From Curtobacterium guangdongense (GTDB lineage Bacteria > Actinomycetota > Actinomycetes > Actinomycetales > Microbacteriaceae), in the NCBI RefSeq assembly GCF_049341845.1, contig NZ_JBMPIT010000010.1, positions 1 through 64,000 of the forward strand: a stretch of 64,000 nucleotides of DNA. The letters run 5' to 3'. Made by a program: the position numbers and the translations under genes. Positions 34,505 through 42,248 of the stretch are shown here, one piece after another; position 1 is the stretch's first letter, and each line of letters begins with the position of its first letter. Under the pieces are notes generated by a model. That model saw nothing but the letters and a program-made list of their open reading frames with translations. It was not told where the DNA came from and did no database searches.

Positions 34505-37500
34505 CGACGGGCGGGGACCGGCGGGATGCTGATCTCCTGCGTTGCCCCACGGTCGACCCCGAGGACGGCCGCGACCGTGTTCGCGACCCGGTCCGGGTCG
34601 GAGAACAGCTGGAAGGCGTGCACGCGCACGTAGTGCCAACCGAGCCGGCGGAGGACTTCAGGACGCAGCCGCAGCGACTCGCGGAGCGACCCCTGCTGGA
34701 GCGTCGCATCCGTCTCGATCGTGACGCAGACGCCGCCGTGCGCAGCCACCAGGCCGAGCTTGCCGCGGTGCCCGAGCGCGACGGGGATGCCGCGCATCTC
34801 GAGGCGCCGCGCCAGGTCGACGAGCAGCGGGTCGGAGTCGTCCGGGACGTACTCGGCGGTGGTGCGGGCGCGGACCTCGGCGAGGATCTCGGCCAGCGCG
34901 ACGGTGCCGTGGCCCATCCGCTCCGCCTCGATGTCGGACGGCTGGAAGCACGTGACGATGACCATCGAGCGACGCGCACGGGTCATCGCGACCGCGAGGA
35001 GCCGCTCGCCACCTGGCTTGCCGAGCGGACCGAAGTCGCGGAGGACCCGGCCGTGCGGGGTGCGGCCGTAGCCGATCGAGAACACGACGCGGTCGCGGCT
35101 CTGCGCCACCGACTGCTCGAGCGTGGCGACGATGAACGGCTCCGCGCGGTCGCCGATGACGAACTCGGTGAGGTCCTTGTGGCCCTGGGCCGCGGTGAGC
35201 ACGGCCTGTTCGACACGGACGGCGTGCTTCGCCGATGCCGTGATCACCATGAGCGACTCGGTGGGACGGGTGCGGGCGTGGTCGATGACGAGCCGGACCA
35301 CGCGGTCCACCTCGGCGTCGACGCTCTCCACCGCGCCGGACTCGGGGTCGGGGACGGCCTTGCCGTCGCTCACGTAGTCGAGCGCGATCGAGCCGTGGCC
35401 GAGGAAGGAGCCGGCCCACGGCAGCGACTCGATCCGGCCGCCGTAGAAGCGACGGTTGACGAGCTCGGCGAGGTCCTCGCCGCCGGCGCGGTACGACGTC
35501 GTCAGGGACAGGGTCGGCAGCAGGGTCGAGAGCTTCGCGAGCGCGGAGTCGGCGTGCAGGGCATCGAGGGTCTCCTCGTCGACCTGGAGCGCGCGGTGCG
35601 TCGGGTCGACGGCGATTCGGAACGGGGACGGCGTCTGCGTCACCGGGTCGCCGAACACGACGGTCTGACGAGCACGGCGGACGGCGTCGACGGTCTCGGC
35701 GATGGTGACCGCCCCGGCGTCGACGAGGATCACCGTGTCGAACGGCATCGTGTCGGCGATCTGCGGGACCTCGTACGGGGATGCGAGCCACACCGGCGCG
35801 ATCGAGCGGGACAGGTGCGGCGCGGAGTCCTGCAGGAGTCGCGAGGTGATCGCGCCGTCCTTGAGCTGGGTCTTCAGCGCTGCCGCCTCTTCCGGCCAGT
35901 CGACGAGGCCGACCTTCCAGTTCTCGGCGAGCTGCCACGCGAGTCCCTGCGAGACACCCGCGGCGTGCGCGTCGTCGACGAGGCGGAAGTCGGCCTCGAC
36001 CCGGTCGAGCATGTCGGTGTTCGCGCCGAGCAGTGCCCGGTCGGACTCGAGCATCGTCTCGAGCGCCGACTGCCACCAGGCGAGTTCGAGCTCGGCGGGC
36101 ACCTGGGTGTCCGGGACGTGCCGGTTGGCGAGGTCGGTGATGAGCGGCTCGAGCTGCAGGTCGCGGAGCGTCTGCATGAGCTCGGTGCGCTCCTGCAGGT
36201 TGTGCAGGACGTCGGAGTCCGCCGCGAGCGTGCCGATATACGGCACGAGGTCCTCGACGGGCATGTTCGCGAGCTGCTCGTCGCGGCTGGTGCGACCGAG
36301 CGGCTCGTCGAGGCGCGCGAGGTCCTCGACCACGTTCGAGAACAGCACCTGGACGTCCGCGATGCCGGTGGGCACCTCGGGGTTCACGCCGGCGGCGACG
36401 TAGCGCTGCCAGAGCACCCGCTGCTGCTGCACGCGGGTGAGCGCTTCGTGCAGGTCGGACACGTGCACACCCGGTCGGACGTACTCGCGCGCCAGCTTCT
36501 TCAGCCGGCGACGGTTGGTGCTCGACATCGGGGCGCCCTCGCCGCGGGGCGCGGTGGCGGCGACGAGCTCCGAGACCGAGCGGTCGAACACCACCGGCAG
36601 GAAGCGGTCGAGGGTGTCGCGGATCTCGGTGAGCAGGCGCAGGTAGATACCGAGCTCGTTCACCGTGGTGAACTGCCGCATCCGGGTCGACGCGATGAGC
36701 TCGTGCGCCCGCTGGAGCAGCGTCGGCAGGGCGCCGTCGTGCAGGTCCTTCGCGATCTTGTGCGCGCGCTGGGCGCCGTCGCTCGACGAGAACTTCGCGC
36801 CGTACCAGGGCGAGTCGTCCGGGCCGTAGCGGAACTCCCCGAGGTTCGCGGCGCTGACCATCGTCTCGGCGACGCGGGAGCGCCCCTGGACCATGGCGGC
36901 GACGGACTGCTTCGAGAGCCGTGCCGTCGTCGACGGCGGGACGGGCAACAGCGACAGTCGGGAGAGCTCGACGAGGCAGTCGAGGACGCTGACGCCGAAG
37001 TCGCGGTCGGTGCGGGAGAGCGCGCCGCGGTAGTCCTTCAGGACCTTGCGGAGACGGACCAGGGCGTCGTCGACCTCGCGGAGGCTCGGACGGGTCGCCT
37101 TCTCGTTGCGGGCGATGGCCCGGACGACGTCACGGCGGAGCGTCGAGGGCGTCACGGCGACACCGGGGAGCTGGACCTCGGCGAACCGCGCGGCGATCCC
37201 GCGCAGGGTCGCTCGGCGCGGGCTCACCACGAGGACGCGCTTGTTCGCGGCGACGAGGCCACCGAGCGCGTTCACGATGGTCTGCGTCCCGCCGGTACCC
37301 GGGAGAGTCTTCACGACGATCGAGTTGCCGGCCGTGATCTGCGCGATCACGTTCTCCTGCTCGTCGTCGGCGTCGAGCAGCAGCGTGTCGGTGTCGGGGC
37401 TGCGCTCGTCCGACGGGGTCTGCTCGACCGGACGGTAGGACTGCTCGACCTGCCACTTGGCGCTCGGGTTGCCGGCGAGCGCGTCGAGCACCGGGTGGGA

Positions 37501-38352
37501 GAGGTCCTTCGTGTCCTCGACCAGGCCGGTGGCGACCTCGGCGAAGGTCGACACGACGAGCCGGGCGTGCACGGAGAAGCCGGGGATGTGCGCGGTCAGC
37601 CCGCGGAGGCGGTCGATCACCGGGTTCGGGGTGAACGAGCCGTCCTGCTGTGCGAGCGCGACGAACGTCTGCGCGTCGAGCGTGACGCCGAACTGCTCAC
37701 GGAGCGCGTCGGCGAGCGCGGGGTTGAGGACGGGTTCACCGAGCAGCCGGACCTCGAAGTCACGGCCGTGGCGACGGATCGCGAGCGGACGGAGGAGCAC
37801 CGGGCCGCGGTACTGCTCGTCGCCGTGCTTCCAGTCGGCCATGCCGATGCCGAGGTTCACGGCGTCGATGCCGCGGACGGTGGCGAGCTCGGTGCCCTTC
37901 GCCTCGACGTGTCCTGCTGCGATGCGCGCCGCGCGGAGGGCGACCTCGTCGCGGATCAGGCTCGACAGCAGGGTGGTCTTGCCGGTGATGAACTGCGCGA
38001 GTCCGCCGGGGTGCGTCGTGGAGAGCTCGATCCTTGCACGCGGGTGGTCCGCGAAGTGCACGAGCGGGCTGGTGCCGCCGACACCGGCGAGCTGGGAACG
38101 CCAGGCGTCCCAGACCGGCTCGGCCGCGTTCGTCGCCGTGAGCCGCGGGTCGCCGAGGCTGATCGCGTGCGGGCTCGTCATCTGGAGCTCCGGCCGGAGC
38201 GAGCGGTCCAGGTCGTCGTCGTTCGGGTCTGTGATGGCGTCCGCGGTGCTCGTGGTCTCGTCCTGCCCGTGCTGCTGCTGCTGGTCGTCGCCCCCGACGT
38301 GCTGGTCGTCCCCCGAGGCGCGCGAGTCCTCGGCGGAGACGTCGTCGTTCAC
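34501..38352 (-). CDS. SF1 helicase/REase-fusion protein with degenerate catalytic motifs
   Basis: About 1283 residues. Layout: acidic Asp/Gln-rich N-terminal tail (1-65), a helical N-terminal domain, SF1-type RecA domains (about 330-1130) and a C-terminal restriction-endonuclease-fold domain of the type I know as REase_MTES_1575 (about 1175-1275). SF1 landmarks are recognisable (VVSPRRATLRGIA, SLTTSYRAGGEDLAELVN, VAMTRARRSMVIVT), but the Walker A reads PGTGGTQT (Gly355 where Lys is expected), the Walker B reads LVDAGA (Ala879 for Glu), and the nuclease Asp position appears to be Gly1200. GTG 38352 chosen because GAGG lies 5 nt upstream; GTG 38373 is an alternative. Confidence 0.85.
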   Translation of the reverse strand: MNDDVSAEDSRASGDDQHVGGDDQQQQHGQDETTSTADAITDPNDDDLDRSLRPELQMTSPHAISLGDPRLTATNAAEPVWDAWRSQLAGVGGTSPLVHFADHPRARIELSTTHPGGLAQFITGKTTLLSSLIRDEVALRAARIAAGHVEAKGTELATVRGIDAVNLGIGMADWKHGDEQYRGPVLLRPLAIRRHGRDFEVRLLGEPVLNPALADALREQFGVTLDAQTFVALAQQDGSFTPNPVIDRLRGLTAHIPGFSVHARLVVSTFAEVATGLVEDTKDLSHPVLDALAGNPSAKWQVEQSYRPVEQTPSDERSPDTDTLLLDADDEQENVIAQITAGNSIVVKTLPGTGGTQTIVNALGGLVAANKRVLVVSPRRATLRGIAARFAEVQLPGVAVTPSTLRRDVVRAIARNEKATRPSLREVDDALVRLRKVLKDYRGALSRTDRDFGVSVLDCLVELSRLSLLPVPPSTTARLSKQSVAAMVQGRSRVAETMVSAANLGEFRYGPDDSPWYGAKFSSSDGAQRAHKIAKDLHDGALPTLLQRAHELIASTRMRQFTTVNELGIYLRLLTEIRDTLDRFLPVVFDRSVSELVAATAPRGEGAPMSSTNRRRLKKLAREYVRPGVHVSDLHEALTRVQQQRVLWQRYVAAGVNPEVPTGIADVQVLFSNVVEDLARLDEPLGRTSRDEQLANMPVEDLVPYIGTLAADSDVLHNLQERTELMQTLRDLQLEPLITDLANRHVPDTQVPAELELAWWQSALETMLESDRALLGANTDMLDRVEADFRLVDDAHAAGVSQGLAWQLAENWKVGLVDWPEEAAALKTQLKDGAITSRLLQDSAPHLSRSIAPVWLASPYEVPQIADTMPFDTVILVDAGAVTIAETVDAVRRARQTVVFGDPVTQTPSPFRIAVDPTHRALQVDEETLDALHADSALAKLSTLLPTLSLTTSYRAGGEDLAELVNRRFYGGRIESLPWAGSFLGHGSIALDYVSDGKAVPDPESGAVESVDAEVDRVVRLVIDHARTRPTESLMVITASAKHAVRVEQAVLTAAQGHKDLTEFVIGDRAEPFIVATLEQSVAQSRDRVVFSIGYGRTPHGRVLRDFGPLGKPGGERLLAVAMTRARRSMVIVTCFQPSDIEAERMGHGTVALAEILAEVRARTTAEYVPDDSDPLLVDLARRLEMRGIPVALGHRGKLGLVAAHGGVCVTIETDATLQQGSLRESLRLRPEVLRRLGWHYVRVHAFQLFSDPDRVANTVAAVLGVDRGATQEISIPPVPARR

Positions 38353-38503
38353 GTCGTCCTCGCCGCCGGTCACTCTGTCCGCGCGCCACACAACGCCCAC
38401 TGTAAGCGGAAGCGTCCGTCGTCTCTGGCAATGAACCGAGGTTTCGGGCAGATCGGGCGACGCACGGACGGTTCGCCACCCCGGACTGTGGTACCAACGT
38501 GGC

Positions 38504-39376
38504 ATGGCCATCGACGACCGCACCGCCCCGTCCACTGCCGTTCCCTCGCGGCGTCGATCGGTCCCCGCCGAGATCTCGCGCTCGTGGCTCCTCGTCGCCG
38601 GGACCGCGTCCGACCGATTCGATTCCGCCACACGTTCCCGGGCGGATCAGGTGATCCTCGACATCGAGGACGCCGTGGACCCTGCCGCGAAGCCCGCCGC
38701 CCGGTCCACCGTGGCCGAGTGGCTGACGGGCGGCGGCGACGCCTGGGTGCGGATCAACGACGTCACGACCGACTTCTGGGCCGACGACGTCGAGGAGCTC
38801 CGCGGCCTGCCCGGTCTGCAGGGCGTGATGCTCGCGAAGACCGAGAGCCCCGCGCAGGTCACCGACACCTGGCACCGGCTCGGCGGACAGACCCCGGTGA
38901 TCGCCCTCGTCGAGTCCGCCCTCGGCATCGAGGAGGCGACGTCGATCGCCCGGGCGCAGGGCGCGTTCCGGCTGGCCTTCGGCAGCGGCGACTACCGCCG
39001 TGACACCGGGACCTCGGCGGACACGCTCGCGATGGCGTACCCGCGGTCCCGGCTCGTCGTGGCGTCCCGCGTGGGCGACCTGCCCGGTCCGATCGACGGC
39101 CCCACGGTGGGCTCGTCGCACCCGATCCTCCGCGAGCAGTCGCAGGTCGCGGTGTCCCTCGGGCTCACCGGGAAGCTGTGCCTCGACACCGAGCAGCTGC
39201 CGGTCATCAACGAGGTCATCTCCCCCACCCCGACGGACGTCGCGTGGGCTCAGGACTTCCTCGACGACTTCGAGGCGCGCGGGCGCGTCATCCGCGACGG
39301 CTCCGACCTGCCGCGACTCGGCCGTGCACAGAAGATCCAGCGACTCGCCGAGGCCTTCGGCGTCGAAGCGCGTTAG
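38504..39376 (+). CDS. CitE-like (HpcH/HpaI family) lyase
   Basis: 290-residue TIM-barrel protein of the citrate-lyase-beta/malyl-CoA-lyase superfamily. Motifs: RSWLLVAGTASDRFDSATRS, VILDIEDAVDP (metal-side Glu/Asp), WVRINDVTT, VIALVESALGIEEA and GKLCLDTEQLPVIN. No citDFX partners nearby, so it is one of the stand-alone CitE-like enzymes, probably cleaving or hydrolysing a CoA thioester. ATG start; diverges from the helicase over 151 bp. Confidence 0.88.
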   Translation: MAIDDRTAPSTAVPSRRRSVPAEISRSWLLVAGTASDRFDSATRSRADQVILDIEDAVDPAAKPAARSTVAEWLTGGGDAWVRINDVTTDFWADDVEELRGLPGLQGVMLAKTESPAQVTDTWHRLGGQTPVIALVESALGIEEATSIARAQGAFRLAFGSGDYRRDTGTSADTLAMAYPRSRLVVASRVGDLPGPIDGPTVGSSHPILREQSQVAVSLGLTGKLCLDTEQLPVINEVISPTPTDVAWAQDFLDDFEARGRVIRDGSDLPRLGRAQKIQRLAEAFGVEAR

Positions 39377-39386
39377 GGGTACCGCG

Positions 39387-39836
39387 ATGACATGGTCAGC
39401 ACCCGATCCCACACCGGGGCGCCCGACGCCCACCGAGTGGCAGCAGGGCGCGACGACCCTGTTCCCGCCCGGGAAGATCGCCGACCGGATCACCACGATC
39501 CTGCTCCTGGTGTTCGGCGCGCTCATGACGATCGTCGCCGCGATCGTGGGACTGATCGCGACGATCTCCGCGACGGCGGCGTGCGACGCCGCCGCGGGGT
39601 GCTCCCCCGGCGGGTACTTCGGCGGCGCGGCGCTCGCGGTCGGCGGGGCGTTCGTGATCGGGGTCGCGACGGTGGTGCTCGCGATCGGTGCCTGGATCCG
39701 CCGTCGGACGTCGTGGTGGATCGCGGCGGTCGGCTTCGTGCTCGCGGTGGCGTGCATCACGTGGGGTGGCGTCGTGTTCGCGGGCGCCGCGGACGACACG
39801 CCCTCGTCGACGGGACCGATCAGCAGCAGCGTGTGA
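39387..39836 (+). CDS. Small membrane protein with three to four TM helices
   Basis: 149 residues. Cytoplasmic N-terminus (MTWSAPDPTPGRPTPTEWQQ), then hydrophobic segments at about 35-60 (ITTILLLVFGALMTIVAAIV), 72-97 and 105-127. Two cysteines (AACDAAAGC) lie in the first loop. No family recognised. Starts 10 bp after the CitE-like gene and 24 bp before the permease operon, so it could belong to either transcript. Confidence 0.72.
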   Translation: MTWSAPDPTPGRPTPTEWQQGATTLFPPGKIADRITTILLLVFGALMTIVAAIVGLIATISATAACDAAAGCSPGGYFGGAALAVGGAFVIGVATVVLAIGAWIRRRTSWWIAAVGFVLAVACITWGGVVFAGAADDTPSSTGPISSSV

Positions 39837-39860
39837 CGGCCGTCCCCTAGATTCGTCGGG

Positions 39861-42248
39861 ATGGGGGTTCGGCGCAGAACACAACACCCGTGGCGCGCAC
39901 GGGCACGACGACGGGTCGGTCTGCTCGCCGTCGCCGCCGCCGTGGTGGCGTCCGCCGCTGCCACCGCCGTGCTGGTCCTGGTGATCGGAACGGCCGCCGC
40001 TCGCGACCGTTCCACAGCGATCACGGATCCTGCCGCAGCGCGCGCAGCCGTCGGTGTGGCGGTCGCGCTGGACGGCCTCGCGGTCGCCGTACTGGGGGTC
40101 CTCGCCCTGGTCGCCCTCGTGGTGGTCGCCACACGGCTCGACCTCGTGCGGTCGGCGGAGGACGCCCTCCTCACCGCCCGCGGCGCGACCCGCGGCCAGC
40201 TCGCACGCTGGGGTGCGGCGGAGGGGATCGTCACGGCCGCCCTCGGGTCCGCCGTCGGGACGGGTGCGGCCGTCGCCGTCGCGCTGCCGACCGGACCGTC
40301 GGTCGGCTCGCTCTGGTCGATCGTCACGGCCACCGTCTGCACTGCCGTCCTGGTCGGCACGGTCGTCCCCGCGGTGGTCGTCGGACGGCGCCGCCGGTCG
40401 GCCACCGGGGTCGTCGGCCAGGTCGTCGCGGCGGGCGTCCTCGTCGCCGCCGCCGTGTTCGCGACGTGGCGGCTGTTCACCGCCGGCGTCCCGATCGACG
40501 TCGTCCGGCGCACCGTCACGGTCGACGTGGTCGCCGCCGCGGCACCCGTCGTCTGGATCGTCGCCGGGGCGTCGGTCGTCGTGCTCCTCGGGGGCGTCGC
40601 TGCGCGGGTCGTCGCCCGGTCGGCCACGGGGTGGCGCGGACTGCTGCCTGCGCTCACCGCCCGCCGGACCGCACGCACGTGGGCGTCCTCGGCCCCCGCG
40701 GTCCTCGTCGTCTCGATCGTGGCCGCCACCGGGGTGTTCGTCGCGGGATTCGCGGCGACCGTCGCCGAGGTGGACGACCGCACCGCCCGCGCCGTGGTCG
40801 GTCCGGACGTGCGGGTGCGGTTGGACGGGGACGCGGTCGTCGGCGAGCGCACGCTCCTCCCGCGCATCCGCCTCGATCGGCCGGCTTCCGGCAGCATCAC
40901 CCCGGTGTGGACCGACACCGTCGGCGTCGGGTCCGTCACCGTGCCGGTCGTCGCGACGTCGGCAGCGCGTGCCGCGGTGCTCCTGCCGGGCACCGGAGCG
41001 GAGCGACTCGGACCGGCGCACCGGTCAGGGGTCCCGCTCGTCCCCGGACGACGCTCGGTGTCGATCGACGTGCGGACCGCCGTGGCGACGTTCGACGACG
41101 TGCAGCGGCCCGACGCGGTGGGCTCGGTGCGGTTCGCCGCCTGGGTCGTGGACGCCGACGGGGTCCCCGCGCTGGTCACCCTCACCAGCTCCGCCGACGG
41201 CACCGGGGCGGTCGCGGTCGGCGGCGCTGCTCGGCTGACGGGGACCCTGCCGTCCTCCGGGTCCGGCTGGCGGCTACTCGCCGTCGAGCCGACCCTGACG
41301 TTCGCGTCCCGCCCCGCCGACACCGACTCGACGTTCACCTCGTCGCGGCTCCGTGTCGCCGTCGGGGCCACCGTCGACGGTGCCGACGGGCCGGTGTCGA
41401 GCGAGACCACCGCGGTCGACCTCGCTCCGCCCGCCAGGATCGTCGTCGGCCGGTCACCGGGGAACGGACGCCTGCCCGTCGTCCTGACCCGCACCCTCGC
41501 GGACCGTCTCGGTGTCCGGATCGGATCACGCCTGGACGTCACGCCCTCGTCCACCGGGAGCCCCGTCGCGAGCACCGTCCGGGCGATCGTCGAGTCGGTG
41601 CCGGGGACGGGGAGCCGCAGCGCCGTCGTGACCGACCTGTCCACGCTCGTCGCGACGACGATCGACGGTGGTTCAGCGCCCGCGGGCTCGGCCGTCCCGC
41701 GCGTGGGCGAACGCTGGATCACGACCTCCGACCCGACGTCCGTCGTCGAGTCGCTCCGCACCGGCCTGCCCCGTGGTTCGACCGTCACGTCCGGTGCGGC
41801 GGTCCGGTCCGATCCCGTGATCGCCACCGCGGTGGCCGCACTCGCCGCGACCGCTGCCCTCGGTGCGCTCCTCGTGCTCCTCGTCCTGGCGATCGCCGGC
41901 GCCGAGCCCGACCCGGCACGTCGGGTGCTCCGGGCGCTCGGGGTCCCGGCGAGGTGGTCGGCGGCCGCGCGCGGACTCGGCTCGTCCCTCCCAGCGGTCC
42001 TCGGGGTGCTCGGCGGAACGGCGGCGGGCATCCTCGCGGTCGGGACGACCGTGGCGCCGTTCGCGGTCGCGGCGGTCCCGGCGTCGCGCGGGCTCGTCGA
42101 CGCGGCCCCGGTCGCAGTGGTCCCCGCGACGTTCGTCGCGCCCGTCGTCCTGCTCGTGGTGACCGGGGTCGTCGCGACCGTGGTGGTCGTGCGCGGTCGC
42201 CGGACGGAGGCCGACGTCCGCGGGCGCCCGACGGAGGCCGAGTCGTGA
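39861..42248 (+). CDS. FtsX-type ABC permease, unit 1
   Basis: 795 residues. Membrane segments near the N-terminus (20-45), clusters at about 65-90, 115-190 and 220-250, a large extracytoplasmic domain (about 265-635), and four C-terminal helices (about 640-780). The FtsX/MacB core is recognisable around RSAEDALLTARGATRGQLARWGAAEG and again at the C-terminus (RRVLRALGVPARWSAAARGLG). No signal peptidase site. Its stop overlaps the next start (GTGA at 42245-42248). Partner of unit 2 and the two ATPases. Confidence 0.82.
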   Translation: MGVRRRTQHPWRARARRRVGLLAVAAAVVASAAATAVLVLVIGTAAARDRSTAITDPAAARAAVGVAVALDGLAVAVLGVLALVALVVVATRLDLVRSAEDALLTARGATRGQLARWGAAEGIVTAALGSAVGTGAAVAVALPTGPSVGSLWSIVTATVCTAVLVGTVVPAVVVGRRRRSATGVVGQVVAAGVLVAAAVFATWRLFTAGVPIDVVRRTVTVDVVAAAAPVVWIVAGASVVVLLGGVAARVVARSATGWRGLLPALTARRTARTWASSAPAVLVVSIVAATGVFVAGFAATVAEVDDRTARAVVGPDVRVRLDGDAVVGERTLLPRIRLDRPASGSITPVWTDTVGVGSVTVPVVATSAARAAVLLPGTGAERLGPAHRSGVPLVPGRRSVSIDVRTAVATFDDVQRPDAVGSVRFAAWVVDADGVPALVTLTSSADGTGAVAVGGAARLTGTLPSSGSGWRLLAVEPTLTFASRPADTDSTFTSSRLRVAVGATVDGADGPVSSETTAVDLAPPARIVVGRSPGNGRLPVVLTRTLADRLGVRIGSRLDVTPSSTGSPVASTVRAIVESVPGTGSRSAVVTDLSTLVATTIDGGSAPAGSAVPRVGERWITTSDPTSVVESLRTGLPRGSTVTSGAAVRSDPVIATAVAALAATAALGALLVLLVLAIAGAEPDPARRVLRALGVPARWSAAARGLGSSLPAVLGVLGGTAAGILAVGTTVAPFAVAAVPASRGLVDAAPVAVVPATFVAPVVLLVVTGVVATVVVVRGRRTEADVRGRPTEAES

